Of a DNA stretch of 64,000 nt, positions 29,617-39,062 are shown one piece after another. How positions within the stretch are numbered: position 1 is the stretch's first letter; each line of letters starts with the position of its first letter. A program made the translations under genes and the position numbers. The notes beneath the pieces are model-generated. The model was not told the origin of the DNA, did no database searches, and worked only from the letters and a program-made list of their open reading frames with translations. This DNA is from Mycetohabitans rhizoxinica HKI 454 (GTDB lineage: Bacteria; Pseudomonadota; Gammaproteobacteria; Burkholderiales; Burkholderiaceae). Location of the stretch: positions 2,486,080 to 2,550,079 of the forward strand of contig NC_014722.1 in the NCBI RefSeq assembly GCF_000198775.1. The letters run 5' to 3'.

Positions 29617-30519
29617 ATGACTGAAACCGAAGACATGCTGCGCGACTGCGCAGCCCCTGCGAAGCTGAACCTTTTCCTACATGTGACCGGCCGCCGCGAG
29701 GACGGATACCACGAACTGCAGACGGTGTTCCAGTTGCTGGACTGGAGCGACATGCTGCATTTCCGGCGCCGCGACGATGGCACGGTGCGCCACCTGCGGC
29801 CATTGGACGGAGTCCCCGAGCAGGCTGACTTAAGCGTTCGAGCGGCGAAGCTGCTGCAACAGCACAGCGGTTGCCGCTACGGTGTGGAGATCGACATCGA
29901 CAAGCGCCTGCCAATGGGAGCCGGCATCGGCGGCGGCAGCTCGGATGCGGCAACCACGCTGCTCGCGTTGAACCGGCTGTGGCGGCTGCATCTGCCGCGT
30001 GCGACGCTGCAAGCCCTGGCACTAGAACTGGGCGCCGACGTGCCGTTCTTCGTGTTCGGGCGCAATGCATTTGCGCAAGGCGTGGGCGAGCAACTGCAAC
30101 CGGTTCAGCTGCCGGCACGCACGTTCCTGGTGGTTAAACCCGCAGTGCATGTGCCGACCGCTGAAATTTTCCGATCCGATGCATTGACAAGAGACACCAA
30201 ACGCATCACAATTACGGACTTTCTTGCACAGCAAAACATCGCTGAGGACAACAAGGCAAGCGAGACGGGTTGGCCGGATCATTTTGGCCGAAACGACATG
30301 CAGCCGGTTGTCGCAGGAAAATACGCAGAAGTGGCGCAAGTGTTGGATTGGTTTTCGACAATCGCGCGCGCACGTATGACGGGATCGGGTGCGAGTGTAT
30401 TCGCAGCATTTCCCAGCAGGGCGGAAGCGGAGTTGGCGCAAGCAAAGCTCCCCGTCAGCTGGCAAAGTGCGATAGCATCAAGCCTGGACCGCCATCCGCT
30501 GTACACTTTCGCGTCATAA
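29617..30519 (+). CDS. ispE: 4-diphosphocytidyl-2-C-methyl-D-erythritol kinase
   Basis: The 300-residue GHMP kinase phosphorylates CDP-methylerythritol in the MEP route to isoprenoids. The N-terminal motif [20 protein letters not shown] and the ATP loop [17 protein letters not shown] (99-115) are clear, as is the C-terminal [12 protein letters not shown]. It follows lolB by 36 bp and lies before tRNA-Gln and prs, the usual order in these bacteria. Confidence 0.96.
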   Translation: MTETEDMLRDCAAPAKLNLFLHVTGRREDGYHELQTVFQLLDWSDMLHFRRRDDGTVRHLRPLDGVPEQADLSVRAAKLLQQHSGCRYGVEIDIDKRLPMGAGIGGGSSDAATTLLALNRLWRLHLPRATLQALALELGADVPFFVFGRNAFAQGVGEQLQPVQLPARTFLVVKPAVHVPTAEIFRSDALTRDTKRITITDFLAQQNIAEDNKASETGWPDHFGRNDMQPVVAGKYAEVAQVLDWFSTIARARMTGSGASVFAAFPSRAEAELAQAKLPVSWQSAIASSLDRHPLYTFAS

Positions 30520-30571
30520 AAGGTTTCGCCGCGTCGGGTACGCGAGTCCCGACCAGGCAGACGGTTCGTGT

Positions 30572-30648
30572 AGGGGAGTCGCCAAGTTGGTTAAGGCACC
30601 GGATTTTGATTCCGGCATTCGAGGGTTCGAGTCCTTCCTCCCCTGCCA
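30572..30648 (+). tRNA. tRNA-Gln (anticodon TTG)
   Basis: The 77-base gene folds as a standard cloverleaf. The acceptor stem is AGGGGAG/CTCCCCT, the anticodon stem CCGGA/TCCGG closes a seven-base loop with TTG at 30606-30608, and the T arm carries GGTTCGAGT. Discriminator G and encoded CCA end it at 30648. It reads CAA and, by wobble, CAG codons. No integrase or att duplication is next to it. Confidence 0.97.
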
Positions 30649-30729
30649 GTTACCCATAGCGCGGGCATGATCTTGCCCTAGCGCCACACGCTCCATCCCA
30701 TGCCACGCCCCCCGAGTAGCAGGTGCACG

Positions 30730-31683
30730 ATGAACAGTGACGGCCTGATGGTATTTACTGGCAACGCGAATCCCGCGCTTGCGCAGGAAGTCGTCAAAAC
30801 CCTGGGTATCCCTCTTGGCAAGGCAATGGTCAGCCGCTTCTCGGACGGGGAAATCCAGGTCGAGATCCAGGAGAACGTCCGCGGCAAGGATGTGTTCGTC
30901 TTGCAGTCGACCTGTGCGCCGACGAACGATAACCTGATGGAGTTGATGATTATGGTCGACGCGCTCAAGCGCGCATCGGCCGGACGGATCACGGCGGCCA
31001 TCCCCTACTTCGGCTATGCGCGGCAGGACCGCCGCCCGCGTTCGGCGCGCGTTGCGATCTCTGCGAAGGTCGTCGCCAACATGCTGGAAATCGCCGGTGT
31101 CGAGCGGATCATTACGATGGATCTGCACGCCGATCAGATCCAAGGTTTCTTCGACATTCCGGTTGACAACATCTACGCGACGCCGGTGCTGCTCGGCGAC
31201 CTGCGCAAGCAAGCGTACGACAACCTGCTGGTCGTGTCGCCGGACGTCGGCGGCGTAGTACGCGCGCGCGCGCTGGCAAAGCAGCTGAATACCGATCTGG
31301 CGATCATCGACAAACGCCGCCCGAAGGCAAACGTCGCCGAGGTGATGAACATCATCGGCGAAGTCGAGGGTCGCACGTGCGTGATCATGGACGACATGGT
31401 CGACACCGCTGGCACGCTATGCAAGGCCGCACAAGTGCTGAAGGAGCGCGGCGCGAAGAAAGTGTTCGCGTATGCAACGCACCCGGTGCTGTCCGGTGGC
31501 GCGATTCAGCGCATCGCGGACTCGGCACTCGACGAGCTGGTCGTGACGGACACGATTCCGCTGGGCAAGGATGCACTGGAATGCTCGCGGGTTCGTGCAC
31601 TGTCATGCGCCGGCCTGCTGGCTGAAACGTTCTCGCGGATTCGCCGCGGCGACTCGGTGATGTCGCTGTTCGCTGAACACTGA
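30730..31683 (+). CDS. prs: Ribose-phosphate pyrophosphokinase
   Basis: The 317-residue enzyme makes PRPP from ribose 5-phosphate and ATP for nucleotide, His and Trp synthesis. Visible motifs are [19 protein letters not shown], the ATP-binding [10 protein letters not shown], and the PRPP loop [16 protein letters not shown] 30730 gives the standard N-terminus [15 protein letters not shown]; an upstream ATG at 30700 would add ten atypical residues. A strong terminator follows. Confidence 0.96.
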   Translation: MNSDGLMVFTGNANPALAQEVVKTLGIPLGKAMVSRFSDGEIQVEIQENVRGKDVFVLQSTCAPTNDNLMELMIMVDALKRASAGRITAAIPYFGYARQDRRPRSARVAISAKVVANMLEIAGVERIITMDLHADQIQGFFDIPVDNIYATPVLLGDLRKQAYDNLLVVSPDVGGVVRARALAKQLNTDLAIIDKRRPKANVAEVMNIIGEVEGRTCVIMDDMVDTAGTLCKAAQVLKERGAKKVFAYATHPVLSGGAIQRIADSALDELVVTDTIPLGKDALECSRVRALSCAGLLAETFSRIRRGDSVMSLFAEH

Positions 31684-31767
31684 GCATGGCTGTATTCCGG
31701 CAAGGCCACCCTCGAGTGGCGCTGCTGGGCCCGCGGTGCGCAGTCACGAACGCGCGCCGCGTATTTC

Positions 31768-31808
31768 GGGGCCGACTGAATCCGTGCCGGATTCGACGGC
31801 CCCGTTTT
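31768..31808 (+). terminator. Rho-independent terminator between prs and rplY
   Basis: A GGGGCCG/CGGCCCC outer stem with an inner GAATCCG/CGGATTC stem folds almost completely and is followed by GTTTT. It would end prs transcripts or attenuate read-through into rplY, 63 bp downstream. Confidence 0.8.
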
Positions 31809-31870
31809 GATGACCCGGGCAGTTTGCCCGGACCCACTGCCTGGTCGCGGGCAGTCATTGGAGAAACAAT

Positions 31871-32488
31871 ATGAAAGTAGTCGCTTTCGAACGTAGCCAG
31901 CAGGGAACGGGTGCGAGCCGCCGCCTGCGCAATGCCGGCAAGACGCCGGGAATCGTGTACGGCGCTGGCACCGAACCGAAGTTGATCGAGTTGGACCATA
32001 ATGCGCTGTACCACGCGCTGAACAAGGAAGCGTTCCATTCGTCGATTCTCGATCTCGAGATCGCCGGTGCGACCGAACAAGTGCTGCTGCGCGACGTGCA
32101 GTACCACCCGTTCCGTCGGCTGGTGCTGCACGTGGACTTCCAGCGTGTTGACGCAAAGACGAAGATCACGGTGAAGGTTCCGCTGCACTATATGAACCAG
32201 GAAGGCTCGCCGGCGGTGAAGCTCGGTGGCGGCGTGATCACGCACGTGCTGAACGAAATTGAAGTATCGTGCCTGCCGGGCAACCTGCCCGAGTTCATCG
32301 AAGTCGATCTGGCCAACTTCGAGTTGAACCAGTCGTTGCACGCGAAGGATGTCAAGCTGCCGGCTGGTGTCGAACTGACGCCGCACGTCGAGCAGGAAAA
32401 CCCGGTGATCGTGTCAGCGACGCTGCCTGCGGGCGCGGTGTCGGACGAAGCAGGTGAATCGTCGGAAGGCGGGACGCCGGCCGCATAA
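31871..32488 (+). CDS. rplY: 50S ribosomal protein L25, long Ctc form
   Basis: The 205-residue protein binds 5S rRNA. The N-terminal L25 domain (1 to about 95) has [17 protein letters not shown], and the C-terminal TL5/Ctc domain (about 100-190) carries [21 protein letters not shown] Ser/Gly/Glu tail ends it. GGAGAAACAAT stands before ATG 31871. The prs-rplY-pth order is conserved. Confidence 0.96.
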   Translation: MKVVAFERSQQGTGASRRLRNAGKTPGIVYGAGTEPKLIELDHNALYHALNKEAFHSSILDLEIAGATEQVLLRDVQYHPFRRLVLHVDFQRVDAKTKITVKVPLHYMNQEGSPAVKLGGGVITHVLNEIEVSCLPGNLPEFIEVDLANFELNQSLHAKDVKLPAGVELTPHVEQENPVIVSATLPAGAVSDEAGESSEGGTPAA

Positions 32489-32602
32489 CGCGGTACGGAC
32501 ACTGCATACGGGGACGCAGCACTGCGTGCCCGTCACATCATAGAATCGATCCTCTCGATCCGCTGGTACGATGCGACGAAGTCGGATCAGCGGGACGAAG
32601 TA

Positions 32603-32634
32603 ACCCGCCGAGGCCATGCCCGGCGGGTTTTTTT
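32603..32634 (+). terminator. Rho-independent terminator of rplY
   Basis: ACCCGCCG pairs with CGGCGGGT over eight base pairs around a ten-base loop, followed by a seven-T run. It lies 115 bp behind rplY and just before pth. Confidence 0.9.
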
Positions 32635-32662
32635 AACTGAATTCACGAGCGGCACGACCGTC

Positions 32663-33262
32663 ATGATCAAGTTGATCGTCGGACTCGGCAATCCAGGCGC
32701 CGAATATGCAGCCACGCGGCACAACGCAGGATTCTGGTTCATCGACCAGCTCGCACACGAAACAGGCGCCACGCTACGCGACGAACGGCGCTTTCACGGC
32801 GCCTATGCGAAAACGCGCCTGCACGGCGCGGAAATTCACTTGCTGCAACCCCAAACGTTCATGAACCGGTCCGGGTTGTCCGTGGTGGCCGTGGCACAGT
32901 TCTTCAAGATCCTGCCCCAATCCATCCTTGTCGTTCATGATGAGTTGGATTTGCCGCCGGGCGTCGCGAAGCTCAAGCTGGGCGGCGGCAGTGGCGGACA
33001 CAACGGCTTGAAGGATATTTCCGCTCATCTGTCGACGCAGCAATATTGGCGTCTACGTATCGGCATCGGCCATCCGCGGGACCTGATTCCAGAGGGCGCG
33101 CGCGCAGGCACCAAACCCGACGTGGTCAATTTCGTGCTGAAACCGCCGCGCAAGGAGGAGCAGCAACGCATTGATGCAGCCACCGACAAAAGTCTCGCGG
33201 TGATGCCGTTGATCGTCAGCGGGGAGATGGAACGCGCGATGATGCAACTGCACCGCGCTTAA
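32663..33262 (+). CDS. pth: Peptidyl-tRNA hydrolase
   Basis: The 199-residue enzyme frees tRNA from peptidyl-tRNA dropped by ribosomes. The sequence begins [20 protein letters not shown], with catalytic His20; the Asn of FMNRSG and the Asp of [11 protein letters not shown] complete the site. [17 protein letters not shown] is typical. It starts just after the rplY terminator, so it needs its own promoter in the short gap or read-through. Confidence 0.96.
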   Translation: MIKLIVGLGNPGAEYAATRHNAGFWFIDQLAHETGATLRDERRFHGAYAKTRLHGAEIHLLQPQTFMNRSGLSVVAVAQFFKILPQSILVVHDELDLPPGVAKLKLGGGSGGHNGLKDISAHLSTQQYWRLRIGIGHPRDLIPEGARAGTKPDVVNFVLKPPRKEEQQRIDAATDKSLAVMPLIVSGEMERAMMQLHRA

Positions 33263-33318
33263 GCACGATAGAGAAGCCGCAACGGCGGCACAGGACGATT
33301 AGATTGGCGCGGGGTGGC

Positions 33319-33624
<306 letters not shown>

Positions 33625-33678
33625 TTATAACTTTTCTGGCCTGCTTCTCGGCTGCGCAGCGTTGCGTGTCAGCGTAAC

Positions 33679-33714
33679 GTGAGAATGTCCGGTCCGTGCA
33701 AAGTAAGAACGTCC
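33679..33714. repeat. Two imperfect 12-bp direct repeats, possible insertion-sequence end
   Basis: GTGAGAATGTCC (33679-33690) and GTAAGAACGTCC (33703-33714) repeat with 24-bp spacing and 10 of 12 matches, inside a geneless 208-bp stretch between the ferredoxin gene and coaD. Repeated short motifs of this sort occur in the ends of IS21-like elements, but no transposase is present and the match is from memory. Nothing else is recognisable in this gap. Confidence 0.35.
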
Positions 33715-33799
33715 GCTCGGTGGCCTCCGAGCCAGGTGCGATAGACCGCGCCGCTTCGACAATACCGCTGCCGCCGCGTCAGTGAACGCAAGCGGTCCT

Positions 33800-34303
33800 T
33801 CAACCGCCGGCCGCGGCACGAGAGGCCCCGGCGACCTTGTCCTTGAGCCACCTCTCCACTGAAGGAAACACGAATTTGCTGACGTCACCGCCTAACTGCG
33901 CGATTTCCCGCACGATCGTGCCCGAAATGAATTGATATTGATCAGACGGCGTCATGAACATCGTTTCGACGTCCGGCAGCAGATAGCGGTTCATTCCCGC
34001 CATCTGGAACTCATATTCAAAGTCCGACACCGCACGCAGGCCGCGCACGATTACCCGCGCATTGTTGGCGCGGACAAAGTCCTTGAGCAACCCCGCGAAA
34101 CTCATCACCTTCACGTTCGGATAGTGACCCAGCACCTCCTGCGCGATGTCCAAGCGCTCCTGCAACGAGAAAAACGGCTTCTTGTTGCGACTGTCGGCGA
34201 CTCCGACCACCAGCGTGTCGAAAATGCTTGAAGCACGGCGCACAAGATCTTCATGACCGCGAGTGAGCGGATCGAACGTACCGGGATAGACCGCAACTAC
34301 CAT
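33800..34303 (-). CDS. coaD: Phosphopantetheine adenylyltransferase
   Basis: The 167-residue enzyme adds AMP to 4'-phosphopantetheine in CoA synthesis. Typical motifs are [19 protein letters not shown] at the N-terminus, [20 protein letters not shown] in the centre and the [10 protein letters not shown] nucleotide motif. GGAG stands before ATG 34303. It follows rsmD on the same strand, the common rsmD-coaD order, although 150 bp without an evident gene separate them. Confidence 0.95.
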   Translation of the reverse strand: MVVAVYPGTFDPLTRGHEDLVRRASSIFDTLVVGVADSRNKKPFFSLQERLDIAQEVLGHYPNVKVMSFAGLLKDFVRANNARVIVRGLRAVSDFEYEFQMAGMNRYLLPDVETMFMTPSDQYQFISGTIVREIAQLGGDVSKFVFPSVERWLKDKVAGASRAAAGG

Positions 34304-34453
34304 CAATATTCTCCTCTCGCTTAACAAGCCGGCAGCACGATGCGCGGTCGCGCTGGCACTCGCCGCCAATGCCCGGCGGCAAGCGGGACCGGTACAGCGG
34401 TGGCCGGCGTGACGTCGCGGTAAAACGCCGCCAGCTCGTTTTTGGAACGCGCA

Positions 34454-35167
34454 TTATTCACCATTTTCGCGCCGCAGCAAATGATAATGCACCGCGCCGG
34501 CGCGCGCGTGGCGTACGATGCGCCATTCCTGCAGCGACGGCCAGCCGGGCGTGGCAGCGACGCCCTGCTGCGCTTGAGCGTCCAGCACCGCGGCCAATGG
34601 CGCACCAGATTCGACATAGATCGCACCGCCGGGCGCCACCAGCGGCAACACAAGCGTCAGCGCGCGTCCAAGCAGGTCGGCATCGAACGGCGGGTCGAGG
34701 AACACGATGTCGAACCCCGCCGGCGCGAGGCCGGCTGCCAGCCGCAACGCATCGGCCTGCACGATGTCGATCGCCTGCGCATCCAATTTTTGCCGGATCG
34801 CGCCTAGTTGCGCAGCTGCGCGCGCATCGCGCTCGACCATCACCACACGTTGCGCGCCGCGCGACGCAGCTTCGAAGCCAAGCGCCCCGGTGCCGGCGAA
34901 TAGGTCCAGGCACACCAGGCCATCCAGTTGCTGGCCCAGCCAGTTGAACAAGGTTTCGCGCACACGGTCTGGCGTCGGTCTAAGCCCCGCCAGATCGAGG
35001 ACCGGCAGCGGCGTACGTTTCCAGATACCGCCGATGAGGCGGACCTGGTGCGGCGCGTGACGCGTCGCGGCGACGCGACGCGATGCTGCGGCACCGGTGG
35101 CACGCGTTTGCGCACCTGCGGAGGCGGCAAACGACGTACGGGCGCGCGTGCGGGACGAATGGCTCAT
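34454..35167 (-). CDS. rsmD: 16S rRNA (guanine-966-N2)-methyltransferase
   Basis: The 237-residue SAM-dependent enzyme methylates G966 of 16S rRNA. After a Ser/Arg/Ala-rich leader of about 40 residues come VRLIGGIWKRTPLPV, the RPTPDRVRETLFNWL motif, the SAM loop VCLDLFAGTGALGFEA and the catalytic DIVFLDPPFD. The basic leader is longer than in E. coli, but an internal start is not evident. It is divergent from ftsY. Confidence 0.92.
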   Translation of the reverse strand: MSHSSRTRARTSFAASAGAQTRATGAAASRRVAATRHAPHQVRLIGGIWKRTPLPVLDLAGLRPTPDRVRETLFNWLGQQLDGLVCLDLFAGTGALGFEAASRGAQRVVMVERDARAAAQLGAIRQKLDAQAIDIVQADALRLAAGLAPAGFDIVFLDPPFDADLLGRALTLVLPLVAPGGAIYVESGAPLAAVLDAQAQQGVAATPGWPSLQEWRIVRHARAGAVHYHLLRRENGE

Positions 35168-35322
35168 CGATTCATTCCATTAGGCTGTCATGACGCGGGA
35201 ACGGCCGCCGTCGCCGCGCGCAGCCAGCCAGCCTCCCGCGCCGAGGTTGGGAGAAGGCCACCTTACCATAGCCGGCGCGCAAGCTTAGAAGCGCATGCGG
35301 CGCTCTGCTAGAATGTCCAGTC

Positions 35323-35366
35323 TGCCGCCGGCGCCCTATTGCCGCCGGTGCCCCATTGCCGGCCCC
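35323..35366. repeat. 17-bp near-tandem repeat upstream of ftsY
   Basis: TGCCGCCGGCGCCCTAT and TGCCGCCGGTGCCCCAT follow each other directly, with a partial third copy (TGCCGGCCCC). They lie 45-85 bp before the ftsY start in the rsmD/ftsY divergent region. No function is visible; the remaining bases of this 242-bp gap hold no recognisable gene. Confidence 0.7.
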
Positions 35367-35409
35367 GACGTCGCCCGCCCGCGGCGCGCGTACCGCCACA
35401 TTGCGAACC

Positions 35410-37017
35410 ATGTTCAGCTTTTTCAAACGATTCAGGAAGGGCGATTCGTCCAGCCAGAAGCAAGACGCGCCCGTAGCGGATTCCGCCTCGCAAACTACCA
35501 CATCGTCCGGCACGCCGGGCGCGTCTGAAGCGCGTGGAGCGCCGGTCGCGCCGACTGCACCCGCTACGACCGCTGCACCTGCTGCATCTACTGCCCCTGC
35601 CGCGCCACCGGCACCGGCGTCGGCCCCTAACGCGGCGCCAAGCGGCACGCTGGCCGCAATCGGCGCGCCAGGGCCCGTGCCCTCCTCCGTCGGGCCAGCG
35701 CAGCCAGCAGGATCAGTCCAATCGGCAACCTCTACAGCATCCGAGGTGTCATCCTCACCCGAGGCTTCGCCAGCACCGGTACTTTCGCCGACATCTGCGG
35801 CGCCATCATCGCGTGCTGGTGCTGACGCGCCCGCGGCTTCACCAGTGCACGTTACTTCGCCAACAGCGGCCGCTGCACCAGCGTCAGCCCCCCCACCAGC
35901 CGTCACGGCCACTGCGGCACCCGTCGTTTCGCCCGACACCACCTCTTCTGCAGCCCCGGCGCTCTTTGCTGGAGTCTCGACCCGTTCCGCGTCCGGCATG
36001 GCATCGCAACCCGTGCCCGCCAAGCTAGCCGAAACCGCCACGCAACAACAGCAGCCCGTCGGCGACGCGGGCGAAGAGATTGTCGAGATTGTGCCGCCCC
36101 CTGCTCCCGAGCCGGCCGCCAAGCGCTCGTGGCTCAGCCGGTTGAAATCGGGGCTGACCAAAACCAGCTCGAGCCTGACCGGCATTTTCATCGGCGTGAA
36201 GGTAGACGAGGCGCTGTTCGAGGAACTCGAGACTGCATTGTTGATGGCTGATGCCGGTGTGGACGCCACCACTTACCTGCTCGATGCACTGCGCCAGAAG
36301 GTCCGCAGCGAGCGACTGACTGACGCACAGCAGGTCAAGGCGGCGCTGCGCACGCTGTTGATCGAGTTGCTGAGGCCGCTTGAGCAATCGATGGTGCTCG
36401 GCCGCGCCCAACCGCTGGTGATGATGATTGCCGGCGTCAACGGAGCCGGCAAGACTACAAGCATCGGCAAGCTCGCCAAGCACCTGCAGTCGTTTAACCA
36501 GTCGGTGATGCTGGCCGCCGGCGACACGTTCCGCGCCGCCGCGCGTGAACAGTTGGTGATCTGGGGCCAGCGCAACAACGTCGCTGTGATCCAGCAGGAA
36601 AGCGGTGACCCGGCCGCGGTGATCTTCGACGCGGTCGGCGCCGCGCGCGCGCGCGGCATCGACGTGCTGATGGCGGACACCGCCGGACGCTTACCAACCC
36701 AGTTGCATCTGATGGAGGAGCTGCGCAAGGTCAAGCGGGTAATCGGCAAGGCGATGGACGGGGCCCCGCACGAAATACTGCTGGTGCTTGATGCGAATAC
36801 CGGCCAGAACGCGTTGGCCCAGGTCAAGGCGTTCGACGAGGCGCTGGGGTTGACTGGAATCATCGTCACGAAGCTAGACGGTACCGCCAAGGGCGGCATC
36901 CTGGCCGCCATTGCGCGCCAACGCCCAGTGCCGGTGTATTTCATCGGCGTTGGCGAGAAGGTCGAAGACCTGCAACCGTTCGTCGCCGCCGAATTTGCCG
37001 ACGCGCTGCTCGGGTAA
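35410..37017 (+). CDS. ftsY: Signal recognition particle receptor FtsY
   Basis: The 535-residue GTPase docks SRP-bound ribosomes at the membrane. After MFSFFKRFRKG comes a linker of about 210 residues made almost only of Ala, Pro, Ser, Thr and Val, replacing the usual acidic A domain. The NG domain starts near KRSWLSRLKSGLTKT. GTPase motifs are [17 protein letters not shown] (about 342), DTFRAAAREQL, DTAGRLPTQ and TKLDGTAKGG. Start ATG 35410 gives the standard FtsY start. The length of the low-complexity linker is notable. Confidence 0.96.
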   Translation: MFSFFKRFRKGDSSSQKQDAPVADSASQTTTSSGTPGASEARGAPVAPTAPATTAAPAASTAPAAPPAPASAPNAAPSGTLAAIGAPGPVPSSVGPAQPAGSVQSATSTASEVSSSPEASPAPVLSPTSAAPSSRAGADAPAASPVHVTSPTAAAAPASAPPPAVTATAAPVVSPDTTSSAAPALFAGVSTRSASGMASQPVPAKLAETATQQQQPVGDAGEEIVEIVPPPAPEPAAKRSWLSRLKSGLTKTSSSLTGIFIGVKVDEALFEELETALLMADAGVDATTYLLDALRQKVRSERLTDAQQVKAALRTLLIELLRPLEQSMVLGRAQPLVMMIAGVNGAGKTTSIGKLAKHLQSFNQSVMLAAGDTFRAAAREQLVIWGQRNNVAVIQQESGDPAAVIFDAVGAARARGIDVLMADTAGRLPTQLHLMEELRKVKRVIGKAMDGAPHEILLVLDANTGQNALAQVKAFDEALGLTGIIVTKLDGTAKGGILAAIARQRPVPVYFIGVGEKVEDLQPFVAAEFADALLG

Positions 37018-37046
37018 GCACGCGGCGCAACGCGTGCCCGTCCCGG

Positions 37047-37685
37047 TTAGCCGCCTGACACCAGCATCAGCGCGATCCAACCCATCACGCAGGCGATCAG
37101 CACATCGAGCACGCGCCACGCGACGTCTTTCTCGAACACCGGCCGTAACAGCCGCGCGCCGTAGCCGAGCGCGCAGAACCATACGAGTGACGCGCTCATT
37201 GCACCGAGCGCGAACCACAGGTTGGCCGGCCATGGATGGCGGCCGCCGACCGCGCCGAGCAGCACGACGGTATCGAGATAGACATGCGGATTAAGCAGCG
37301 ATAATGCGACGATCGTGCCGGCCATGCCACCCGCCGACTGCGCACCGTCTCGATCCGATGTATCGAGGTGTCCCGGCCCTTTCCACGCGCTGTACAGCGC
37401 GCGCAGGCCATACAGGAATACGAACAGCGCGCCGACGTATTTGACCACCACGAGCAACGCCGGCATCCGAGTCATCAACGCGCCCATGCCGGCGACGCCC
37501 GCCGCGATGAGCACGATATCGATCGATGCGCAGATCGCGACGACCATCCCAACGTGCACGCGTTTGAGACCCTGTCGCAGCACATACGCATTCTGCGCGC
37601 CGATCGCAACGATCAGACTCGCGCACAATCCGAAGCCCGACGCATAGGTCGATCCGAACACCGGCAATGATTCAGCCCAGCTCAT
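37047..37685 (-). CDS. LysE/ArgO-family amino-acid exporter
   Basis: The 212-residue membrane protein has six helices. The first holds GFGLCASLIVAIGAQNAYVLRQ, typical of the ArgO/LysE branch that exports basic amino acids, and LLNPHVYLDTVVLLGAVG follows in helix 4. Its ATG at 37685 overlaps the stop codon of the upstream glutathione-transferase remnant (ATGA), so it was once translationally coupled to that gene and now lacks a normal upstream partner. It converges with ftsY. Confidence 0.9.
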   Translation of the reverse strand: MSWAESLPVFGSTYASGFGLCASLIVAIGAQNAYVLRQGLKRVHVGMVVAICASIDIVLIAAGVAGMGALMTRMPALLVVVKYVGALFVFLYGLRALYSAWKGPGHLDTSDRDGAQSAGGMAGTIVALSLLNPHVYLDTVVLLGAVGGRHPWPANLWFALGAMSASLVWFCALGYGARLLRPVFEKDVAWRVLDVLIACVMGWIALMLVSGG

Positions 37686-37966
37686 TTGGCATCCGGCTGA
37701 GCGGCGGGCATAGCATGGCGGAATGCGTCTAATTGCATCGCGTTGTCGAAGAGGCGCTGGATCGCGGCAAAGGGCGCCAGGTCGATGTTGAAGCGCTGCG
37801 CGTTGAAAACTTGCAACACGATGCACAGGTCAGCGAGGGTCGGCGTGTCGCCGATCGCAAACTTGCCGATGCGCGAATCGTTCGCCAACTGCGCGTTAAA
37901 CGCGCTGAAGCCCGTCTCAACCCAGTGGCGGCACCACGCGTCTTTTTGTGCCTCATGAGCTTGCTC
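37682..37966 (-). pseudogene. Zeta-class glutathione transferase (maleyl-pyruvate/acetoacetate isomerase) remnant
   Basis: The frame encodes only the C-terminal helical domain: AQKDAWCRHWVETGFSAFNA, IGDTPTLADLCIVLQVFNAQ and MQLDAFRHAMPAAQPDAK. An in-frame stop stands just before it, there is no start codon with the thioredoxin-fold domain (about 120 residues) and it ends at TGA 37682. It lies 15 bp behind the FAA hydrolase gene, the expected operon partner. The rest is deleted, so the isomerase step is gone at this locus. Confidence 0.85.
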
Positions 37967-37980
37967 CTAGGGCGCGCGTG

Positions 37981-38676
37981 TCAGACTACACGCAATGTCA
38001 GTATGTCGAATCCGTCCAGGCCGCCTTCGAGCACATCGCCCTTCGCCACCGCCCCCACCCCTTCCGGCGTTCCGGTATAGACCAGGTCGCCCGCCGCCAG
38101 AGCAATGAACCGCGATAAGTAGGCGATCGTTTCCGGCACTGGCCAGAGCATCGTCGACACGTCCGCGTGCTGTCGCGGCGCGCCATTGACCGTCAGCCAC
38201 AATTGGCCGGCAGCGACGTGCCCGACCTGCGATACCGGATGGATCGGCCCGATTGGCGCAGACAGGTCAAAGCCCTTGGCCATGTCCCAGGGACGGCCCA
38301 GCTTCTTAGCCTGCGCCTGCAAATCGCGGCGCGTCATGTCAAGCCCGAGCGCATAGCCGTACACATGCTCCAGTGCGTGCTCCACCGGGATGTCGCGCCC
38401 CCCACGCCCGATCGCCACGACCAGTTCCATCTCGTGATGGACCTCGCCCGACTCAGGCGGATACGGAAATTCGCCTACGGTCCCGGGCGCCACATACAGC
38501 ACTGCGTCGGCGGGCTTGCTAAAGAAAAAGGGGGGCTCGCGTTGCGGGTCGTGGCCCATCTCGCGCGCGTGCGCTTCGTAGTTTCGGCCAACACAATAGA
38601 TACGGCGCACCGGAAACACATCGGACGACTGAGCCACCGGCACCGCAGGGTTGGGCACCTCGAATAAATAAGCCAT
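37981..38676 (-). CDS. Fumarylacetoacetate hydrolase family protein, probable fumarylpyruvate hydrolase
   Basis: The 231-residue protein has the FAH fold: RIYCVGRNYEAHAREMG, the metal-binding HHEMELVVAIG, and the C-terminal YTGTPEGVGAVAKGD. With a maleylpyruvate isomerase-like neighbour it would cleave fumarylpyruvate in gentisate breakdown or act in the homogentisate route. That neighbour is now only a remnant. ATG 38676 has AGGAGG seven bases upstream; a GTG one codon earlier is also possible. Confidence 0.88.
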   Translation of the reverse strand: MAYLFEVPNPAVPVAQSSDVFPVRRIYCVGRNYEAHAREMGHDPQREPPFFFSKPADAVLYVAPGTVGEFPYPPESGEVHHEMELVVAIGRGGRDIPVEHALEHVYGYALGLDMTRRDLQAQAKKLGRPWDMAKGFDLSAPIGPIHPVSQVGHVAAGQLWLTVNGAPRQHADVSTMLWPVPETIAYLSRFIALAAGDLVYTGTPEGVGAVAKGDVLEGGLDGFDILTLRVV

Positions 38677-38831
38677 CACATGCCCTCCTGACGCGTGTGA
38701 GCACTACATCGGTATCCGCCCGCGGAACAACCGGCGAGGCGCACGCATTAGACGAAACACCCAAGTTTAAACCGGGACCGATCACTGCGGCGGTGACGCG
38801 GTCCTCCGAGTACTGCAACCATCGTACGGCT

Positions 38832-39062
38832 TGCGGCAAGGCAGCATGCAACTGTGTCGGGTTCCGCGAACGTTCAATCACCGAAACGCCCTTGGGGCTA
38901 CGGGCCGGTGGCGATCTCCAGCCCGGCGCGGCATGCCTTGCGCGCTTGCAAGAAAGCCTCGGATGCGGTACTCAGTGTGGCTCCTGCATTCCCGAAGTGA
39001 AGCGGCTGATCGCATCGCACATGCGCTTACATAGCCGGTGCATCGGTCGCCCGATGCCATGA
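38832..39062 (+). pseudogene. nasA: Assimilatory nitrate reductase C-terminal [2Fe-2S] domain remnant
   Basis: The frame encodes a Bfd-like iron-sulphur domain: CNCVGFRERSITET and LARLQESLGCGTQCGSCIPE with the cysteines in place. This is the C-terminal end of NasA-type nitrate reductases. The rest of the protein (some 800 residues) is missing; the upstream frame to 38697 shows no further similarity that I recognise. The stop overlaps the ybiB start as ATGA, consistent with a former nasA-ybiB operon. It could also be read as a stand-alone small ferredoxin-like ORF. Confidence 0.6.

Noticed and set aside
30572..30648. tRNA-Gln as an integration site
   Set aside because: No integrase, no duplicated 3' end and normal synteny on both sides.
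31385..32386. Minus-strand frame over prs and rplY
   Set aside because: It overlaps two housekeeping genes completely and shows no domain.
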